NCBI GenBank assembly: GCA_013399855.1
Contig: VXAY01001003.1
Span: forward strand, 758,297 to 822,296
Reading direction: 5' to 3'
Source of the DNA: Oxyruncus cristatus
Lineage: Eukaryota > Chordata > Aves > Passeriformes > Cotingidae
Length of the DNA stretch: 64,000 nt
Shown here: piece by piece, positions 59,071-64,000 of the stretch
Layout: each line of letters opens with the position of its first letter
How positions within the stretch are numbered: position 1 is the stretch's first letter
Translations under genes and position numbers: made by a program
The notes under the pieces: model-generated
Seen by the model: the letters and a program-made list of their open reading frames with translations, nothing else
What the model was told of the DNA's origin: nothing
Database searches by the model: none

Positions 59071-62040
59071 GTGTGACCATCCAGTCAATTCCTCATCCAC
59101 CGAGGGATCCATCCCACAGTTCCATGTCTCTCCTGTTCAGAGACAAGGATGCCATGTCAGATGCTTTGCCTGCAGTCCCATCCTAGAGGGGTCACCAAAT
59201 TTGTCAGGCACGATTTGCCCTCAGTGAATTTGTCCCCAGTCACCTCCTTCCTCTCCATGAGCCTCAGTGCAGTTCCCGGCAGGATCTGCTCCATGACCTC
59301 ACTGATTGGCCTGTTGCGCCCTGAGTCTTTCATCAAAAAGATATTCCATCAGGATAAACAAAGAACAGTAATTTGAAGCTGAGGTTCAAAAACCCTCTTG
59401 AGCCTGATGAATTATGGAGCACGAAGCACAACTGTTTGCAAAGGATGCTAAAACTCACATCTCCTTCAAGTGCAATTCCACTCTGCCACGCCCCTATGGA
59501 AAAAACACACCGTCCTTCTCAAGGGAACTGCTCCTTGTGTTTACAGATCTGGGGCTTGACTGAGTAGAAGCACTTCTGGGGAAGGTTTTGAAGCCTGCAT
59601 GGCTACAGCCACTGCAGGCAATACAATCACTCCTTCCTAAAGAGAAGTCTTTACCCACCCTACACTCCCTGTATTAACTCACCAGGGATGGGGAGGTTCC
59701 AGCAGCCCTTTCAAGTACTGTAGCTTCTGATGAACACCAAAAATCCTTTTATTCCAATTGTATTCACAGGACAAAGTACTTTAGTGAAAGTAAACCCATC
59801 TGATGGAAGTCAGAGGCACACAACCTGGGGAATGTCACTTCCAGAGCACAAGGGTGCTTGGAATTACCCTACGGGAAAGCAATTTATATCCTCACTTGTA
59901 AAATGCTTTGTTTAATGTTGCACTGAGACTATACTTAAGCTCCTAAGAATGTGAAAAAAGGAGATCACAGAAGAAATCTTTGAGTCAGCACTTGAAAATA
60001 AACAAGACCAGCAGAGCTGCCAGAAATCAGGACTGCTTAGAAAAATAAAATAAAAATACCCTTCTGCCATTTATTAACCATTAAGTAGCCCGCTGGGAGC
60101 CTGGATTCCTTCTATCCAGCATCTTAGATCCTGTTCCCATTTCCTTACAGGTCTCGTTACAGCAGCCCTCAGGAAAGGGTACGTCGAAGTGTCACTGAGG
60201 AGCACAAAACAACTTCATTCTGCCGCTCACACCTGCCCCAAAGGCCTCCAGACCTCCTACAGAACAGGGTGTGCAACTCCCACTGACACCACAACCAACA
60301 AAGCCCTGTTTACTCCAGGAGTCAAAACTCCACAGTGATTTTCTTTTACATTATTCTCCTCACGAAGACAAACTAATTAACTGCAAGACTGCAGAGGGAA
60401 TAAGCCACCAAAGATAAAAACCCGCCTCCTTCCCACAAATTACTGGATTGTTTCATCTCTCTAAGTTTATCCCAAACTTCCCCGCCAAGGAGCAGAGTTT
60501 GTATAATGAGATATCCAGTAACAGCAATAATCTGGCTCCCATTAGAGAAATCAATTATCTGGTGGGATGAGAGTCAGCTTAACGATCATAAAAATTTAAC
60601 TTGAAAGAAAGTATATGTTCACTTTATGGTCCGGGCTCTCCCTGGACGGATTTATGGAATGCCTGGTGTTCTTCAGCAGTTCCACTTTAACATCACCCTC
60701 AGTTTTCATCACGAAATTTGGTGGTGAGAAAACAGTGCAGAAGTTTCTGTTGAAACGGACAAAGAAAAAAAAGAAACCCCACAGATTCAAAAATTCAACT
60801 TAAGAGCTTGAGTCAACCAACTAAAATGGAAGGATGACCCTGATACACAGAGAAAAATACTTGCCATTTAGGGCACAACTCCTATAAAAAGAGCTCTCAC
60901 TTAGAGGAAAGAAGGCATTTTAATGAGCTGCTTCTTTCACACATTCACATTTCTTGGAAGTCTTTGGCATGTGCAACTTAAAAATTACTACTGCATCTTT
61001 CAGCTTTTAGTTTGCAATTGAAATTCTGTCATCTCTTTTTGACAGGGAATGAAACCAATACTAAAAAACCTACATCCTAGTGGAGATCTGCTGTACCTTT
61101 GAATCTTTCCAAGTATCCAAGGGCGCTTGGAACCACAAGCCAGCTGGGCTCACCTTTCTTCTTTCAGGAATTGACTTCAAAAGTACTAAGTCCCGTGATG
61201 GGTGAAGCATGTTCTTAACTAAAAAGTCCATTTTTAGTTTGGAGACCAGACAGACACATCTAAATATGAAACCTGGGCAAAACCTTGCCTTTGCTGTAAC
61301 TGCCTGTCCTGGCCAGAGAGACTGACAAGAACCTCTGCCATTTTTGGGGAAAAAAGTATTTCTTTCCCTAAAGCAGCAGCTGGTTGAAACCCCTGTTAAT
61401 ATGATCTTAATTTATTAGAAATTCTAGCCGAGAGAGAGCCCAGCTTTTACAATTCCCTCCGTTCAATATCACTTTCGATGCTGTAGATATTTAAGACACT
61501 GCTGCTTAATTTAGTAACATTTTCATTATCCCCAAGGATTACTCAAGAACATTTACAAGGAAAACCATTTGTGTGAATTGTATGGGTTACTGATAATTTG
61601 GTTTTGTCTTTCTTAATGGTATTTTTTACATACATATATATCTCACAAAGGGGTTCTTTTTGAATTCCAAGTGTGCCTCATCTTCCTGGCACGCGCAGTT
61701 CTGGAGACATTACCTCCCACTCCACATGCAATTCCATTATGGACACTCAGCCCAAAGGATCTGTCCTCCAAGTGCTAACCCCTACTCATTTTGGGCAGTT
61801 TTGCAACTGTTTTTTTAGCACCCCAAAACCCTCTTTGAAAACTATGCAGCAGCTCTGTAACATAAAGCAAGCTTTCCCGAATATAATCACACTGTCCAGG
61901 GAATTACAGTTGTTTCATGGCAAAGAGCCTCACGATTCATGCTTGTCAGGTACTCAGAAAAGACACTTTTTTCAGACAAAAGGCCTCTCCTGAAACACGA
62001 TCATCATGCCCAGGCCACTGTGGGGTCGCTCCAGACAGCT

Positions 62041-62136
62041 CTGGGATGGAGTCCAAGCCCAGACCTGCCACATCCCTGGTTTTTGTCCCTGGGATGGAGT
62101 CCAAGTCCAGACCTGCTGCATCCCTGGTCCTTCCTA
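62041..62136 (+). repeat. 48-bp tandem duplication
   Basis: Two adjacent 48-bp units, both starting ctgggatggagtccaag, at 62041 and 62089. They differ at only a few positions. The surrounding sequence (about 62000-62700) is GC-richer than the rest of the intron. Confidence 0.88.
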
Positions 62137-64000
62137 CCAGCCAGCAGGAAGTCCTGGCTGTGGGAAGAGCACGTGCTGCTGGGTCTGGTGCAGGGGGATC
62201 AAAGAGCGGGATCGATGCCAGAGGGACACATCCCATGCCAGTAGCTCTGGAGCAGGTACACCCATTTCCAGTTCCTCATCCCAGCCTGCTGGGGGGTGGA
62301 TATGCCTGGAGAGCTGGACATCCCTCCCTCATCCCTCTGGAGTCCAGTTTAAACCAGAACATGTCTGTTGTTCCAACGGGTGCCCAGTCTGGGGCCTCCC
62401 CACCCCACAGATCTGGGGATGATCCACAAAGGGGTCACACATCACCCCTGTCCTCACCACCGGCTTTCATGGATCACCCCTGGTCACAGGAATTAGACTG
62501 TGATCACAGGCACAGCACAAGGTACCGACAGCAGCTGCCTCTGCTCAACCCTGACCCCAGGAAAGGTGGGAAAACTATCCCAGCCCTGGGCTTCCCTGTG
62601 TTTTTCCCCCTTGGACACTGCAGCACAGCAGAGATCAAGGCTTGGCAAGGTTCCCTGAGCTTCTCCCACAACAGCTTTCACTGCTCTCTGCCACCACCAG
62701 TGAATGTTAAACACTTGCACTGCTACCAGGGAATGAATCCTCCCTCAGATTCCAGTAAAGCTCATTCATGAGTTTTGGAAATGCAATTAAACAATTTTTT
62801 GTGCTCCTATGAAGAACTGTGGCAAGCTCTCTTCAGCAAGTTTTACTGTCCTGTGGTTCTGAAATATGGCAAGAAATGGACAGATGTTTCTCCTGGTCTT
62901 TGGAAAACATCAAGACAGACCAAAAAAAAAAAAATTTACAACAGTTCAACTACACAGAAGAAGATTTAGCCACTGAGCAGGAACTGAGAGGTTCTGCTGG
63001 ACCCAAGTCCTGTGAGCAACAGAAATCAGATCCCACAGTCTTTAAACACACAAGTGTGATTTTTGCATCGTGCAAAGAACATTTTATTTTTGTGGATGTT
63101 TACATTTAGTATTAAAAACTACACATCTCCTGTAGATGGGCTCTTCTGGTGTCCAGGTAAACCAGAACAGGTGATGTACCTTTAAAATAACTCTGCCATC
63201 TCCCTCCTACCCCATGTGCGTATCTGAACAAGTGTTTATAACGTTTTCTTATCAACGTGATCCTTGAATACAAACTGGACAGAAGCAGAAATTCCTCAGA
63301 AACTATCTACATTCATATTTAACTGACTTCACAAGCAAACTATACAACCCCATAAACATCAAACTCCACTTAAGAGCAGCAGCAAGGGCTGTTTGAAAGT
63401 CTTTTCAGACAACACACTGAAGTGCAAAGGTAGTGATCAAAATGACAGTGAGTTCAGCTTCCCCACACCAGACTCCTGGACTGACTGCCTTTGTTTCGTA
63501 TCGCTACACAAAAAGATCTCTAATAGAAGTCCCATTACATTTCCAAGGGTAAGAAATAACTCACACAAAGCCAAGGTGTTCTTTTCACTTCCAACAGCTT
63601 CCCCAGGCAGAGTATTTCTGGGATAACCAGCAAGGACAATACTCTGTGCCCCGCAGGAGCCTTTGGCAGCCTCAGGTTTAGAGCAGCATCTCCTGAATCT
63701 CTAATTGGGCTGCAGCCTCTTATCAAGATACAGCACTGAGCTTAATTAGAGCCACAAATCGATGAAGCTCATCGAGAAGGTACGAGAAAGGTTTGGGCAA
63801 TTTTCAGTGACGGTTCAAATTTCTTTCCCTGGAATTGTTTCCAATAATAACAAAAGCTTAATGCAAAAATAAGAGTTACCCAGACATATTGCTCTGCTGC
63901 TGCAGGATTTAATGCTATAATTTCTGGAGCAGGATGGCACCAGCTTTTACCAAAGCAGTTGCCACAGAGAGCAAACACTGGAAAACAAGTCAAAGATTCT

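Larger units (their letters stand above)
42965..64000 (-). other. NEO1: NEO1 intron upstream of Ig4, over 21 kb, continues beyond the window
   Basis: No exon resembling Ig1-Ig3 was found, so the whole stretch is read as intron. It contains CR1 pieces at 43138-43253, 45309-45515, 47369-47520, 50750-50842, 52730-52995, 56705-56790, 57530-57615 and 58885-59070. There are AT-rich simple repeats at 54064-54078 and 54324-54410, and a 48-bp tandem duplication at 62041-62136. The blocks 43300-45300, 47600-50700, 53000-56700 and 59100-61700 hold nothing else recognisable. Confidence 0.82.

Noticed and set aside
1..64000. A new multi-gene or defence-like system, CRISPR array or integrated virus
   Set aside because: All convincing coding sequence belongs to one conserved receptor gene. 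The rest is intron with CR1/SINE debris and simple repeats; no second gene, long terminal repeat pair or regular spacer array was seen.

Overview
The window is a piece of avian nuclear genome, most likely from a songbird (passerine). It lies inside one large gene on the minus strand: NEO1, encoding neogenin, the netrin/RGM receptor paralogous to DCC. The vertebrate assignment rests on short exons with canonical GT-AG introns. The avian assignment rests on many 3'-end fragments of CR1 LINEs. The songbird assignment rests on two decayed tRNA-Ile-derived SINEs with CR1-like tails, which resemble the zebra-finch SINE family. There is no prokaryotic content, no operon, no CRISPR array and no complete mobile element.

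Layout in transcript order (descending coordinates). 64000-42965 is an intron of more than 21 kb that continues out of the window. 42964-42810 and 42061-41941 encode Ig domain 4. An 18.7-kb intron follows. 23196-23037 and 17222-17068 encode FN3 domain 1; 16438-16290 and 15353-15215 FN3-2; 11784-11735, 11272-11128 and 9926-9816 FN3-3; 7229-7035 and 6435-6340 FN3-4; 5274-5051 and 1821-1683 FN3-5. Positions 1682-1 are the start of the intron leading towards FN3-6. The signal peptide, Ig1-3, FN3-6, transmembrane helix and cytoplasmic tail are all outside the window.

The 13 exons total 1839 nt and encode about 612 whole codons. Every junction has AG/GT, the reading phases chain without conflict, and I see no stop or frameshift. 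Every domain is a phase 1-1 module whose exons sum to a multiple of three. The encoded part contains the FN3-4/FN3-5 region used for netrin binding and the first half of the FN3-5/FN3-6 pair used for RGM binding.

The rest is intronic: CR1 3' ends (13 in the sense of NEO1, 4 opposite), two SINEs, a 25/34-bp minisatellite 20 bp from a splice donor, short tandem repeats and AT-rich islands that may be conserved elements. I found no new multi-gene system. The points most worth checking are an in-frame alternative 3' splice site in the FN3-4/FN3-5 linker with an upstream YCAY cluster, a roughly 90%-identical direct repeat flanking the FN3-5 C-terminal exon, and the minisatellite beside the FN3-3 donor.
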